In this document: one piece after another, positions 51,162-60,320 of the stretch | Numbering within the stretch: position 1 is the stretch's first letter | Layout of the letters: each line of letters opens with the position of its first letter | NCBI RefSeq assembly: GCF_004339525.1 | Contig: NZ_SMGE01000001.1 | Span: 1,488,001-1,552,000 of the forward strand | Reading direction: 5' to 3' | DNA: 64,000 nt | Source: Flavobacterium sp. 90 | GTDB lineage: Bacteria; Bacteroidota; Bacteroidia; Flavobacteriales; Flavobacteriaceae | Program-made: the position numbers and the translations under genes | The notes under the pieces: generated by a model | Told to the model about the DNA's origin: nothing | Seen by the model: the letters and a program-made list of their open reading frames with translations, nothing else | Database searches by the model: none

Positions 51162-52025
51162 ATGGAAAGAAATTTTAAAATAACAATTCCAGAACCTTGC
51201 CACGAAAACTGGAACAAAATGAATCCAAACGAAAATGGTCGTTATTGTTTAAGTTGTTCTAAAACTGTTGTTGATTTCACATCAATGCTACCAGATGAAA
51301 TACAGCATTTTTTCATTCAAAATCAAAACAATAGAATTTGTGGAAGGTTTAAAAATGAACAATTAGATTCTGTTACGATTCAAATTCCAAAACAGGTTTT
51401 ACATACACAAACCAATTATTACAAAATGTTTTTATTAGCATTATTTGTAGCCATGGGAACAACTTTGTTTAGCTGTCAGAATAAAGAAGGAAAGAAACAG
51501 AAAATAGATAAAGTCGAAGTTGTTGAAGATACTACTCAAACGCCACATGCAACCGTTGGGATTTCTCTGCCAGAAAAAAATAACACAAACGACACTCTGT
51601 TGCCGCCTCCACCACCGCCAAAAGTTGATCAGGTTAAATTTGTGAAAAAGCCTGTAAAGAATACTGAAAAAGAAAAACCTGCAAAGATTAATTCTAAAAA
51701 AGTTGTCGAAGACGAAAGTTCATTTGTTACGGGCGCAGTTATGCAAACAAATGCAGAATTCCCGGGTGGCATTGATCGATTTTATACCTTTTTTGCAAAA
51801 GAATTTAAAAACCCTGATAATGCAAGTGCTGAAAAACTCAAAATTAGAATCTCATTTGCAGTAGAAAAAAATGGCTCTGTATCTTATCTTCAATCTGAAC
51901 CTGTAATTGAACAGCCTTTGGAAAAAGAAATCATCAGGGTTTTAAGTTTATGCCCTAAATGGGAACCAGGGACGTCAAACGGAAAAAAAATCAGGATGCA
52001 ATATTCTTTACCAATTGTATTGTAA
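51162..52025 (+). CDS. TonB-like protein with Cys-rich N-domain, paralogue 4
   Basis: The 287-residue paralogue keeps Cys13, Cys29 (in GRYC), Cys32 and Cys60, and the segment ending TTLFSC. The linker has a Pro-rich stretch (LLPPPPPPKVDQ) and Lys-rich repeats, as in true TonB proteins that span the periplasm. The TonB-like domain (FPGGIDRFYTFFAKEFKNPD) ends the protein at QYSLPIVL. It starts 9 bases after paralogue 3, so 2-3-4 are one operon. dxs follows after 55 bases with its own candidate promoter. Confidence 0.77.
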   Translation: MERNFKITIPEPCHENWNKMNPNENGRYCLSCSKTVVDFTSMLPDEIQHFFIQNQNNRICGRFKNEQLDSVTIQIPKQVLHTQTNYYKMFLLALFVAMGTTLFSCQNKEGKKQKIDKVEVVEDTTQTPHATVGISLPEKNNTNDTLLPPPPPPKVDQVKFVKKPVKNTEKEKPAKINSKKVVEDESSFVTGAVMQTNAEFPGGIDRFYTFFAKEFKNPDNASAEKLKIRISFAVEKNGSVSYLQSEPVIEQPLEKEIIRVLSLCPKWEPGTSNGKKIRMQYSLPIVL

Positions 52026-52058
52026 TGCATCTCAGCAAAAAAATTAAATTTAAAACCG

Positions 52059-52066
52059 TAAATTTG
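52059..52066 (+). promoter_or_regulatory. Candidate -7 element for dxs
   Basis: TAAATTTG matches the TAnnTTTG motif 15 bases before the dxs start, which would give a very short leader. No TTG -33 element is apparent. Confidence 0.4.
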
Positions 52067-52080
52067 CTTTTTACCATACA

Positions 52081-53868
52081 ATGAAAAGCAACTTACTTTC
52101 TGACATATTCAATCCCGCCGATTTACGTTTATTAACCGAAGCGCAACTTCCTCAAATTGCTCAGGAATTACGTCAATTTATTATTGATGTTGTTTCGGTA
52201 AAAGAAGGTCATCTAGGCGCAAGTTTAGGTGTAGTTGAATTGACTATTGCTTTGCATTATGTTTTTAATACGCCCGAAGATTTATTGGTTTGGGATGTTG
52301 GACATCAGGCTTACGGTCATAAAATTTTGACCGAAAGAAGAGAAATTTTTCATACTAACAGACAAATTGAAGGTATTTCCGGTTTCCCAAAAAGAAGCGA
52401 AAGTGTTTATGATACTTTTGGTGTTGGACATTCTTCTACTTCCATTTCTGCTGCTTTGGGAATGGCGATTGCTTCTAACTTAAAAGGCGATTTCGACAAA
52501 CAACATATTGCCGTTATTGGTGATGCTTCTATTGCATCCGGAATGGCTTTTGAAGGCTTGAATCATGCGGGAGTTACTGATGCTAATTTATTGGTTATTC
52601 TCAACGATAATGCTATTGGGATTGATCCAAGTGTTGGTGCGCTTAAAAAATATCTTACTGCTGTAAAAGAAGGAAAAAACCCGAAGAAGAATAATATGAT
52701 CAAATCGTTGAATTTTGATTATTCGGGACCAATTGACGGTCATGATCTTCCTCTTTTAATCAAAGAATTAAATAGATTAAAAAACATAAAAGGCCCTAAA
52801 TTTCTTCATATTGTTACCACAAAAGGAAAAGGCTTACAGCAAGCAGAAGAAAATCAGGTAAAATATCATGCTCCCGGAAAATTTGATGCTTCAACCGGAG
52901 AAATTATTTTAAAATCTGAAGAAAATTTACCTCCGAAATTTCAGGATGTTTTTGGTTTAACCATTTTAGATTTAGCCCGAAAAAACGAAAAAATAGTCGG
53001 AATTACACCGGCAATGCCTTCGGGAAGCTCTCTAAAATTTATGATGGATGAAATTCCAGAACGCGCTTTTGATGTAGGAATTGCAGAACAACACGCCGTA
53101 ACGCTTGCGGCAGGAATGGCAACTCAAGGCATGATTGTGTATTGCAATATATATTCGACTTTTTTACAGCGTGCTTACGATCAGGTTATTCATGACGTGG
53201 CATTACAAAACTTACCTGTAATTTTTTGTTTAGACAGAGCTGGTTTAGTTGGCGAAGACGGCGCAACGCATCATGGCGTTTTTGATATTGCTTATTTGAG
53301 AACTATTCCAAATATGATAATTTATGCGCCAATTAACGAAATTGCGTTGCAAAACATTTTATATACGGCACAATTAGGTCTAAATCATCCTATCGCAATT
53401 CGATATCCACGTGGTCGAGGCGTTTTACCAAACTGGGAAGTAGAAAATTTCGGACAATATGAAAAAATTATTATAGGACAGGCTAGCGTCTTAAAACCCG
53501 GAACAAAAACGGCTATTTTATCAACCGGAACTATAGGAAATAATGTAACATTGGCGATCAATGAGCTGACCAATTCTGAAACTATCGCGCATTATGATTT
53601 TCCATTCATTAAACCACTAGACACCAACTTATTAAACACTATCTTACCTTCTTTCGAAAGAATAATTACTATCGAAGACGGTGCAATAAATGGTGGTTTT
53701 GGAAGTGCAATTTTGGAGTTTGCAGCAGCAAATAATTATAAAAACCACATTCAAATTTTGGGTGTTCCTGACATGTTTATTGAGCATGGAACAGTAAATC
53801 AATTACAACAATTGTGTAAAATTGACGTTAAAAGTTTGGTAAATCTTTTTTCAAACGCCACAAAATAA
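52081..53868 (+). CDS. dxs: 1-deoxy-D-xylulose-5-phosphate synthase
   Basis: Dxs condenses pyruvate and glyceraldehyde-3-phosphate in the first step of the MEP isoprenoid pathway. The thiamine-diphosphate site is GDASIASGMAFEGLNHAG with the Asn-rich NDNAIGIDPSVG. The second domain has DVGIAEQHAVTLAAGMA and DRAGLVGEDGATHHGVFD, and the third the IRYPRGRG and DGAINGGFGSAILEF stretches. The length of 595 residues is near the family norm. It is likely expressed apart from the TonB-like array. Confidence 0.95.
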   Translation: MKSNLLSDIFNPADLRLLTEAQLPQIAQELRQFIIDVVSVKEGHLGASLGVVELTIALHYVFNTPEDLLVWDVGHQAYGHKILTERREIFHTNRQIEGISGFPKRSESVYDTFGVGHSSTSISAALGMAIASNLKGDFDKQHIAVIGDASIASGMAFEGLNHAGVTDANLLVILNDNAIGIDPSVGALKKYLTAVKEGKNPKKNNMIKSLNFDYSGPIDGHDLPLLIKELNRLKNIKGPKFLHIVTTKGKGLQQAEENQVKYHAPGKFDASTGEIILKSEENLPPKFQDVFGLTILDLARKNEKIVGITPAMPSGSSLKFMMDEIPERAFDVGIAEQHAVTLAAGMATQGMIVYCNIYSTFLQRAYDQVIHDVALQNLPVIFCLDRAGLVGEDGATHHGVFDIAYLRTIPNMIIYAPINEIALQNILYTAQLGLNHPIAIRYPRGRGVLPNWEVENFGQYEKIIIGQASVLKPGTKTAILSTGTIGNNVTLAINELTNSETIAHYDFPFIKPLDTNLLNTILPSFERIITIEDGAINGGFGSAILEFAAANNYKNHIQILGVPDMFIEHGTVNQLQQLCKIDVKSLVNLFSNATK

Positions 53869-53906
53869 TTATTTTGCACTACCAAAATTAAAATAAAATC
53901 CACCTA

Positions 53907-54908
53907 ATGAAATTATTGCGTTCTACCCTTTTGCTTCTATTGCTATTGTGTACTTCAAATAACTTTGCTCAAATTATACAAACGACTTTAGATCCAAATC
54001 AATTACCAAAACTTCCATCAAACTGGACAAAGAAAAACCAATTAGGTTTTGACATTTCTGAAATTGCTTTTGTGAATTGGAGTGCCGGGGGAACAAGTTC
54101 TATTTCTGGTTTATTTAAAGGTGAATTTAACAGAACATATCAAAAAGGAAATCATAAATGGGTAAATGAACTTATCGTAAAATATGGTTTAAACAAGCAA
54201 GACGGAATCGAACTTCGTAAAACGGATGATGCGATTATGCTGAACTCAACTTACGGCTTTAGGAAAGATACCATCTCAAATTGGTATTACTCTGCTAAAT
54301 ACAACTTCAATACGCAATTTACAAACGGATATAATTATCCAAATAGAGATATTGCAATCTCTAAACCATTTGCACCGGCATATATCTTTTTAGGAGCCGG
54401 AGCTGAGAATTCAAACAAAGCCAAAAACAGAACTTTCTATTTCTCTCCAATAACTTTAAAAACAACATTGGTTCTAGATCAAGATTTGGCTAATCAGGGA
54501 TCTTTTGGGGTTAGAAAAGCTATTTATGCACCTGATCCTAATGATCCTAATTCACAAATTTTAATCAAAGACGGACAAAAAATAAAAGCTGAGTTTGGTA
54601 TTTTGCTAACAGCGTACACGAAAAACGAGATTTATAAAAACGTTTTTTACGAAAACAGGCTAAGCTTATACACCGATTATCTAAATAAATTTGGGAATGT
54701 CGATGTCGATTATGACACTCGTCTTGACCTTGTTGTTAATGCATATGTAAAAGCAAATATTGGTATACATTTAGTTTATGATGATGATATCAAAACTAAA
54801 AAAGATGTTGTTGACCCAACTACCGGAACAACTTCACAAGTAAACGACGGACCAAGAACCCAGTTAAGACAAGTTTTGGGCGTAGGTTTGGTTTATGCTT
54901 TTCAGTAA
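53907..54908 (+). CDS. DUF3078-family outer-membrane-type protein
   Basis: The 333-residue protein has a signal peptide (MKLLRSTLLLLLLLCTSNNF) and a body of alternating beta strands with many aromatic turns (EIAFVNWSAGGTSSISGLFK, WYYSAKYNFNTQFTNGYNYP), ending in a terminal Phe-type strand (GLVYAFQ) like an outer-membrane barrel. I recognise it as DUF3078, which is widespread in Bacteroidota without known function. It follows dxs by 38 bases and may share its transcript. Confidence 0.82.
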   Translation: MKLLRSTLLLLLLLCTSNNFAQIIQTTLDPNQLPKLPSNWTKKNQLGFDISEIAFVNWSAGGTSSISGLFKGEFNRTYQKGNHKWVNELIVKYGLNKQDGIELRKTDDAIMLNSTYGFRKDTISNWYYSAKYNFNTQFTNGYNYPNRDIAISKPFAPAYIFLGAGAENSNKAKNRTFYFSPITLKTTLVLDQDLANQGSFGVRKAIYAPDPNDPNSQILIKDGQKIKAEFGILLTAYTKNEIYKNVFYENRLSLYTDYLNKFGNVDVDYDTRLDLVVNAYVKANIGIHLVYDDDIKTKKDVVDPTTGTTSQVNDGPRTQLRQVLGVGLVYAFQ

Positions 54909-54979
54909 AAAAAAAATTAGTTTCAGGTTTTTCCTTAATGATAAACCTGACCAAAATATATCTTTTTTAATATTCTTTA

Positions 54980-55011
54980 AAACACATAAAAACCTAGGTT
55001 TCTATGTGTTT
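54980..55011. terminator. Bidirectional terminator between DUF3078 gene and dGTPase gene
   Basis: The arms AAACACATA and TATGTGTTT enclose the inner palindrome AAACCTAGGTTT and are followed by a T run. A weaker hairpin (TCAGGTTT/AAACCTGA) lies about 40 bases before it. Confidence 0.85.
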
Positions 55012-55029
55012 ATTTTTTTATTATAAAAT

Positions 55030-56376
55030 TTAATTGCTCTTTCTTCCGTTTATGGTTTCGAATAATTCTAAGGCATTTCCATCTGTCAACAACGAAACAA
55101 AATGGCAAATATGAAGCAATCTTTCGTATAAATTGGTTTTGTCTAAATGATGTTTTTCAGGCAACATTTTCAAAATCAATTTGTCATAATTTGATGCAGT
55201 TCCCTCATATTTATTATTAAAAGCAGTTATAAATTTATCCAACAAAGTCTGAATGATTTGATAACCTACAATTTCTTTCTCAACAACTTCTCGGCTTTGG
55301 TAAATTTTATCAACGCTTAATTTGATAATATCATCCATTTGCGCTTTGTATTTACTTTTATCCGTTAAGGCATAAGGAAATTTTCCGGCTAGAATTGCTT
55401 CTTCATTTTCAACAAAAACATCAACAGCATCGTTAATTAAAGCACCAATCGCCAAAGCACGCAAATAACTAATTCTATCTTCTTTAGTTTCTAACAATTT
55501 ATATTTAGAAACTCCAATATTGTCTTTTACGAGTTTAATCAAATATTCTAATGCAAAATCCTCCGAAACTAAACCTAGATTTATTCCATCTTCAAAGTCA
55601 ATAATTGTGTAGCAAATATCATCTGCCGCTTCTACTAGATAAGCCAACGGATGTCTTTCAAAACCTACGTCATCACCATCTTTATTGGCAATCATTCCCA
55701 TGTCTTTAGCTACTTCCTCAAAAAATGCTTTATCAGTCTGAAAGAAACCATATTTTTTATCGGCAATATTATTCGTTGGTTTTTTAGGAAGACTTTCTTT
55801 TGGATACTTCATAAAAGCTCCTAATGTTGCGTACGAAATTCTAAGTCCTCCTTCGATTCCCGGGCGACTTGCCGAAAGTACCGAAAATCCATTTGCATTC
55901 CCTTCAAAATCAATCAAATCCTGCCATTGCTTGGCCTTTAATTGATCTTTGTATTTTAGTCCTTTTCCTATCGAAAAGTATTCTCCAATCGCTTTTTCAC
56001 CAGAATGTCCAAAAGGTGGATTTCCTATATCATGCGCCAAAGAAGCCGCCGCTACAATAGCGCCAAAATCGTTCAGATGATAACCGTGAACTTCTTTTAA
56101 ATGCGGGTATTTTTCGATGATTTTTTTTCCAACTAAACGCCCTAAAGAACGCCCAACAACCGAAACTTCTAAACTATGCGTTAATCTCGTATGCACAAAA
56201 TCTGTTTTCGAAAGCGGAATTACCTGTGTTTTATCCTGCAAAGATCTAAATGCCGCCGAGAAAATAATTCGGTCATAATCAACCTCAAATCCTAATCTCG
56301 TATCGTCTTGTTCTACACGTAATCTTTTGCTTGTATCGCCTTGGCGTTTGAGTGATAAAAGTTGCTCCCAGTTCAT
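55030..56376 (-). CDS. dgt: dGTP triphosphohydrolase
   Basis: The 448-residue enzyme hydrolyses dGTP to deoxyguanosine and triphosphate and so controls dNTP pools. The HD-domain metal residues are in THSLEVSVVGRS and SLAHDIGNPPFGHSGE, with a later Asp in LVEAADDICYTIIDFEDG. The N-terminal RVEQDDTRLGFEVDYDRIIFS is typical of the dGTPase family. The length fits the type 1 or 2 enzymes. It stands alone, convergent with the DUF3078 gene. Confidence 0.93.
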   Translation of the reverse strand: MNWEQLLSLKRQGDTSKRLRVEQDDTRLGFEVDYDRIIFSAAFRSLQDKTQVIPLSKTDFVHTRLTHSLEVSVVGRSLGRLVGKKIIEKYPHLKEVHGYHLNDFGAIVAAASLAHDIGNPPFGHSGEKAIGEYFSIGKGLKYKDQLKAKQWQDLIDFEGNANGFSVLSASRPGIEGGLRISYATLGAFMKYPKESLPKKPTNNIADKKYGFFQTDKAFFEEVAKDMGMIANKDGDDVGFERHPLAYLVEAADDICYTIIDFEDGINLGLVSEDFALEYLIKLVKDNIGVSKYKLLETKEDRISYLRALAIGALINDAVDVFVENEEAILAGKFPYALTDKSKYKAQMDDIIKLSVDKIYQSREVVEKEIVGYQIIQTLLDKFITAFNNKYEGTASNYDKLILKMLPEKHHLDKTNLYERLLHICHFVSLLTDGNALELFETINGRKSN

Positions 56377-56513
56377 TGTTCTATTTTAGATTGTAGATTA
56401 TTGATTTTAGATTGAGGATCTAATCGATTATTTAAGACCTCAAAAATACATTTTATTTTAGGATAATATTCAATAAAAATGGGCTACAGATTAATTTGAT
56501 TTAAGTTTTAATA

Positions 56514-56573
56514 GCCACGAATTCACGAATTATTTTAAACGTGATGATTTATGAAAATTCGTGAATTCGTGGC
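56514..56573. repeat. GCCACGAATT inverted repeat, copy 2
   Basis: The arms GCCACGAATTCACGAATT and AATTCGTGAATTCGTGGC are perfect complements 24 bases apart, followed by A residues. It lies downstream of the Lrp gene and may serve as its terminator. Copy 1 is at 38175-38232. Confidence 0.8.
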
Positions 56574-56583
56574 AAAAAAAACA

Positions 56584-57045
56584 TTAAAATTCTAATGCTG
56601 TGCTATGTTTAATTTCCCCCATTACAAAAATACTGTTCGTATTTCCAATGTTTTCGATAGTTGATAATTTGTTCATTACAAAATCCTGATAACTAGCCAT
56701 ATCCTGAACCAAAATTTTGAGCATAAAATCATAGTCACCGGCAATATTGTAACATTCTATAATTTCCGGAAGTGCCACAATGTCTTTTACAAAATTACTT
56801 CCCACATTTCTTGCATGCTCTTTTAAGCGAACATTACAAAAAACGGTCATACCGCGATTCATTTTTTTCCTATCCAGCAACGCAACATACTTTGTTATAT
56901 ATCCATCTCGTTCCAACCTTTTTATTCGTTCATAAACTGGTGTTACAGTCAGAAATAATTTGCTTGCGAGATCTTTTGTATTAATATTTGAGTTCTCCTG
57001 AAGGTGTTTTAGGATCTGTAAATCGGTGTTGTCTAGATTTTCCAT
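56584..57045 (-). CDS. Lrp/AsnC-family transcriptional regulator
   Basis: The start is set at MENLDNTDLQILKHLQENSN; six earlier codons are open. The protein (153 residues) has an N-terminal winged helix-turn-helix (NTKDLASKLFLTVTPVYERI) and a C-terminal RAM ligand domain (VALPEIIECYNIAGDYDFML). Lrp-type proteins sense amino acids. Divergent placement next to metE, with two identical palindromes between, makes metE the likely target and methionine a possible ligand; this is inference. Confidence 0.9.
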   Translation of the reverse strand: MENLDNTDLQILKHLQENSNINTKDLASKLFLTVTPVYERIKRLERDGYITKYVALLDRKKMNRGMTVFCNVRLKEHARNVGSNFVKDIVALPEIIECYNIAGDYDFMLKILVQDMASYQDFVMNKLSTIENIGNTNSIFVMGEIKHSTALEF

Positions 57046-57068
57046 AGTATTTTTTACGGCCAAAATGC

Positions 57069-57120
57069 CTTTTAAAAGATTTTATCAGTAATATAATCTT
57101 CAATAAATCACTTTTAAAAG
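57069..57120. promoter_or_regulatory. Two CTTTTAAAAG palindromes, possible Lrp operators
   Basis: The perfect 10-base palindrome CTTTTAAAAG occurs at 57069-57078 and 57111-57120, 42 bases (about four turns of DNA) apart, in the divergent lrp-metE region. Such phasing suits a multimeric Lrp/AsnC protein. AT-rich palindromes also occur by chance. Confidence 0.45.
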
Positions 57121-57169
57121 ACTATTTACTTAAATAACAACCAAATATAAGTTTTAAAATCTAATACAA

Positions 57170-57177
57170 TAAATTTG
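57170..57177 (+). promoter_or_regulatory. Candidate -7 element for metE
   Basis: TAAATTTG matches TAnnTTTG and lies 26 bases before the metE start. No SAM- or B12-riboswitch fold was seen in the short leader. Confidence 0.5.
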
Positions 57178-57202
57178 TTCAGTAAAAAAAACTGAATTAA
57201 AA

Positions 57203-59524
57203 ATGAAAACAAATAATTTAGGTTACCCAAGAATTGGCAACAACAGAGAATTAAAAAAAGCCTCTGAATTGTATTGGGCAGGAAAAATTTCTGTTGATGA
57301 ACTTATCGAAACCGGAAAAGATATCCGTCGTAGAAACTGGCATTTACAGTCAGAAGCCGGAGTAGATTTGATTCCGTCTAATGATTTTTCTTTTTATGAT
57401 CAAGTGCTTGATTTGACTTTAACTTTAGGTGCAATTCCAGCGCGTTACAGCGAATTAGCAAAAACAAATTCGGCAATCGATTTGTATTTTGCAATGGCAA
57501 GAGGTGCACAAAAAGACGGTCAGGATGTTGTAGCAATGGAAATGACAAAATGGTTTGATACTAACTATCATTATATTGTTCCTGAATTTACAAAGAATCA
57601 AAAATTTGAATTGTTTTCAGAAAAAATAATCGATGAATTCAAAGAAGCAAATGCTTTAAAAATTGCTACAAAACCAGTTTTAATAGGGCCAATTTCTTAT
57701 TTACTTTTAGGAAAAGAAAAAGAAGAAGGTTTTCACCGAATTGATCTTATCGATAAATTACTTCCTGTTTACTTCGAAATTTTCGAAAAATTACAAGCAG
57801 AAAATGTTGAATATATTCAGCTTGACGAACCTTTCTTAGCTTTAAACTTAACAGATAAAGAAAGAAACACTTTTACAAAAGTGTACAATGAAATCAACAT
57901 TCGTTTCCCGAAAATCAAAATCATTCTCGCTAATTATTTTGATTGTTTTGGAGAAAACTTAGCAACAGCATTGGCTTTACCTGTTGATACTTTCCATTTA
58001 GATTTAGTTCGTTGTCCTTTGCAATTGGATGATATTTTAGAATCCGGAAAACTAAATTCAACAGTAAATCTTTCTCTTGGAGTTGTTGACGGAAGAAATA
58101 TCTGGAAAAATGATTTCAAAAAATCTTTAGATTTAATTCAAAAAGCAACTGATGCTTTAGGTGAAAACAGAATTTTAGTTGCGCCATCTTGTTCTTTAAT
58201 TCACAGTCCTTGCGATTTAGATTTAGAGACAAACGACGCTACTTTAACCCCTGAAATTAAACAATGGCTGGCTTTTGCTAAACAAAAAATCAACGAAATT
58301 GTTATATTAAAAAAATTAGCTTCTAACGAAATTGATATTAAAAACTCTATCGATTTTGAAAGAAATAGAATTGCAAATGACAATCGTAAAACTTCAAAAT
58401 TGATTCATAATAATGAAGTAAAAACAAGAGTTGCTAATATTACTTCGGCTGATGACAAGCGTAAAAGCACTTTTGCTATCCGAAGAAAAAGCCAGATTGA
58501 AGCTTTAAATCTTCCTTTGTTTCCAACCACAACAATTGGATCTTTTCCTCAAACAGCTGAAGTGAGAAGCTGGAGAGCGAAATTTAAAAAAGGTGAATTA
58601 TCAACGGAAGAATACAATGATTTAATCGAAAAAGAAACTGAAGCTACAATTCGTTTTCAGGAAGAAACCGGAATAGATGTTTTGGTTCACGGAGAATTCG
58701 AGCGTAACGATATGGTGGAGTATTTTGGAGAGCAATTATCCGGTTTTACTTTTACCAAAAACGGTTGGGTTCAGAGTTACGGAAGCCGTTGCGTGAAACC
58801 TCCGGTTATTTATGGTGATGTTTCAAGACCAAACCCAATGACGGTAAAATGGTCGAAATATGCGCAATCTTTAACTCCAAAATGGGTAAAAGGAATGCTT
58901 ACAGGACCTGTTACTATTTTGCAATGGTCATTTGTTCGTAATGATCAGCCTCGTTCTGAAACTTGTACACAGATTGCTTTGGCAATTCGTGACGAAGTAG
59001 TTGACTTAGAAAAAGCGGGAATCAAAATTATTCAGATTGATGAACCTGCTATTCGCGAAGGTTTGCCTTTGAGAAAAGAAGAATGGGCAAATTATTTGGA
59101 TTGGGCTGTAAAAGCTTTCCGAATTTCGGCTAGTGGAGTTCTTGATGATACTCAAATTCACACGCATATGTGTTACAGCGAATTCAACGATATTATTCAG
59201 AATATCGCTGATATGGATGCTGACGTAATCACGATAGAATGTTCACGTTCGCAAATGGAGCTTTTAGATGCTTTTGCCAATTTTAAATATCCAAACGAAA
59301 TTGGACCTGGAGTTTATGACATTCACTCACCGCGTGTACCTTCAAGTGCCGAAATGGTACGTTTGTTAGAAAAAGCTTCTGCTGTTATTCCGGTTGATCA
59401 ATTATGGGTAAATCCTGATTGTGGTTTAAAAACACGTCATTGGGATGAAACCAAAAAAGCTTTAATCGAAATGGTTGCAGCAGCTCAGGAAATGAGAGCA
59501 GCTGTTGAAACCAATGTAAATTAA
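57203..59524 (+). CDS. metE: Cobalamin-independent methionine synthase
   Basis: MetE transfers a methyl group from methyltetrahydrofolate polyglutamate to homocysteine. The N-terminal domain starts MKTNNLGYPRIGNNRELKKA; the catalytic half starts near LPLFPTTTIGSFPQTAEVRS. Zinc and substrate residues are in HTHMCYSEFNDI and WVNPDCGLKTRHW, and the homocysteine site in QIDEPAIREGLPL. The length of 773 residues is standard. A B12-free synthase suggests growth without reliance on cobalamin for methionine. Confidence 0.96.
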   Translation: MKTNNLGYPRIGNNRELKKASELYWAGKISVDELIETGKDIRRRNWHLQSEAGVDLIPSNDFSFYDQVLDLTLTLGAIPARYSELAKTNSAIDLYFAMARGAQKDGQDVVAMEMTKWFDTNYHYIVPEFTKNQKFELFSEKIIDEFKEANALKIATKPVLIGPISYLLLGKEKEEGFHRIDLIDKLLPVYFEIFEKLQAENVEYIQLDEPFLALNLTDKERNTFTKVYNEINIRFPKIKIILANYFDCFGENLATALALPVDTFHLDLVRCPLQLDDILESGKLNSTVNLSLGVVDGRNIWKNDFKKSLDLIQKATDALGENRILVAPSCSLIHSPCDLDLETNDATLTPEIKQWLAFAKQKINEIVILKKLASNEIDIKNSIDFERNRIANDNRKTSKLIHNNEVKTRVANITSADDKRKSTFAIRRKSQIEALNLPLFPTTTIGSFPQTAEVRSWRAKFKKGELSTEEYNDLIEKETEATIRFQEETGIDVLVHGEFERNDMVEYFGEQLSGFTFTKNGWVQSYGSRCVKPPVIYGDVSRPNPMTVKWSKYAQSLTPKWVKGMLTGPVTILQWSFVRNDQPRSETCTQIALAIRDEVVDLEKAGIKIIQIDEPAIREGLPLRKEEWANYLDWAVKAFRISASGVLDDTQIHTHMCYSEFNDIIQNIADMDADVITIECSRSQMELLDAFANFKYPNEIGPGVYDIHSPRVPSSAEMVRLLEKASAVIPVDQLWVNPDCGLKTRHWDETKKALIEMVAAAQEMRAAVETNVN

Positions 59525-59556
59525 TTATTTTAGTTAGATATATTTTTGTTTTTTAG

Positions 59557-59622
59557 TGCCAACATGTGGAGTCGAAATTCTTGTAGTTAGGATTTAGTTT
59601 CGACTTCACTAATGTTGGTATT
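59557..59622 (+). terminator. Large two-part hairpin after metE
   Basis: The outer arms CCAACAT and ATGTTGG and the inner arms AGTCGAAA and TTTCGACT are nested, with a 20-base loop and a T-rich tail. It probably ends the metE transcript, though its size and shape resemble a mobile repeat. Confidence 0.65.
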
Positions 59623-59718
59623 TTGTTTTTTATTGTATTTACGGAACCTCAACAAAAATCTGTTTTCCGTCTTATTAATACTGTTTTATACGAAAAGATT
59701 CATATGGGGTTGAGAATT

Positions 59719-60009
59719 TTACTTAGGTATTTTTTTAGTGTAAAGTTCAATTTTTTCTATTCCTTTTTTTAAAATATATTCTAATTGTTCATCTCCATAA
59801 CACTTTCGAGATTCTTTTCGTAATATCTCATTTGACTCATAAAACTCTAATAGATAAGCTATATCTGTTAAAATGTCATTTAACTCCTCTTTTTTAATAG
59901 AATGATCATCCCAAACTATATTTTGAAATTTTTTTACATATAGTACTCTTTCATTTCCTGACATTAACAATGCTTTACAAAGAATTTCTTTTAATTTTTT
60001 TAATAACAT
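59719..60009 (-). CDS. Small protein of unknown function (96 residues), possible immunity protein
   Basis: I do not recognise the family with confidence. The protein is acidic and helical, with ILTDIAYLLEFYESNEILRK followed by YGDEQLEYILKKGIEKIEL. That pattern recalls short helical immunity-type proteins, but the likeness is weak. It lies at the far end of a toxin-associated region on the same strand. A hairpin stands downstream between it and metE. Its base composition is AT-rich like its neighbours to the right. Confidence 0.5.
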   Translation of the reverse strand: MLLKKLKEILCKALLMSGNERVLYVKKFQNIVWDDHSIKKEELNDILTDIAYLLEFYESNEILRKESRKCYGDEQLEYILKKGIEKIELYTKKIPK

Positions 60010-60320
60010 AGTATTATTTTATTGGAGCCATTCTTGTTTTTAACTAATTTTTTACTGCTCTTTGCGACTGTTGTTATTGTTTTGATAGTATTTCAGCTTA
60101 ATGCAGTGTTTAGACCGTCAGAGCGGAATTATATTACGTGATTATTATTAGCATAATGATATGCTGTAATTGCTATTTAATATCATTATCCTAAACACAT
60201 TAAAAGTCAAAACACTTTGAAAAACTAACTCTAAAATCATAATTATTTTTTTTCAAATTAAATAAATTCAAGAAGAGCTAAAGAAATATCAAATACGATT
60301 ATTAGTTTCCCATTCCCAGC
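60010..60320. other. Intergenic gap, 311 bases, no gene seen
   Basis: No open frame of note was found. There is one inverted pair, ATAATGATAT (60153-60162) and ATATCATTAT (60180-60189), with no T run after it. The rest is AT-rich and unremarkable. Confidence 0.6.

Noticed and set aside
48337-52025. Simple annotation of the four paralogues as ordinary TonB
   Set aside because: The long Cys-rich N-domain, the lipobox-like end of the membrane segment and the mostly non-Pro-rich linkers do not fit a standard TonB.
57064-57202. SAM or cobalamin riboswitch before metE
   Set aside because: The candidate leader after the -7 element is only about 20-25 bases, too short for either, and no known motif was seen.
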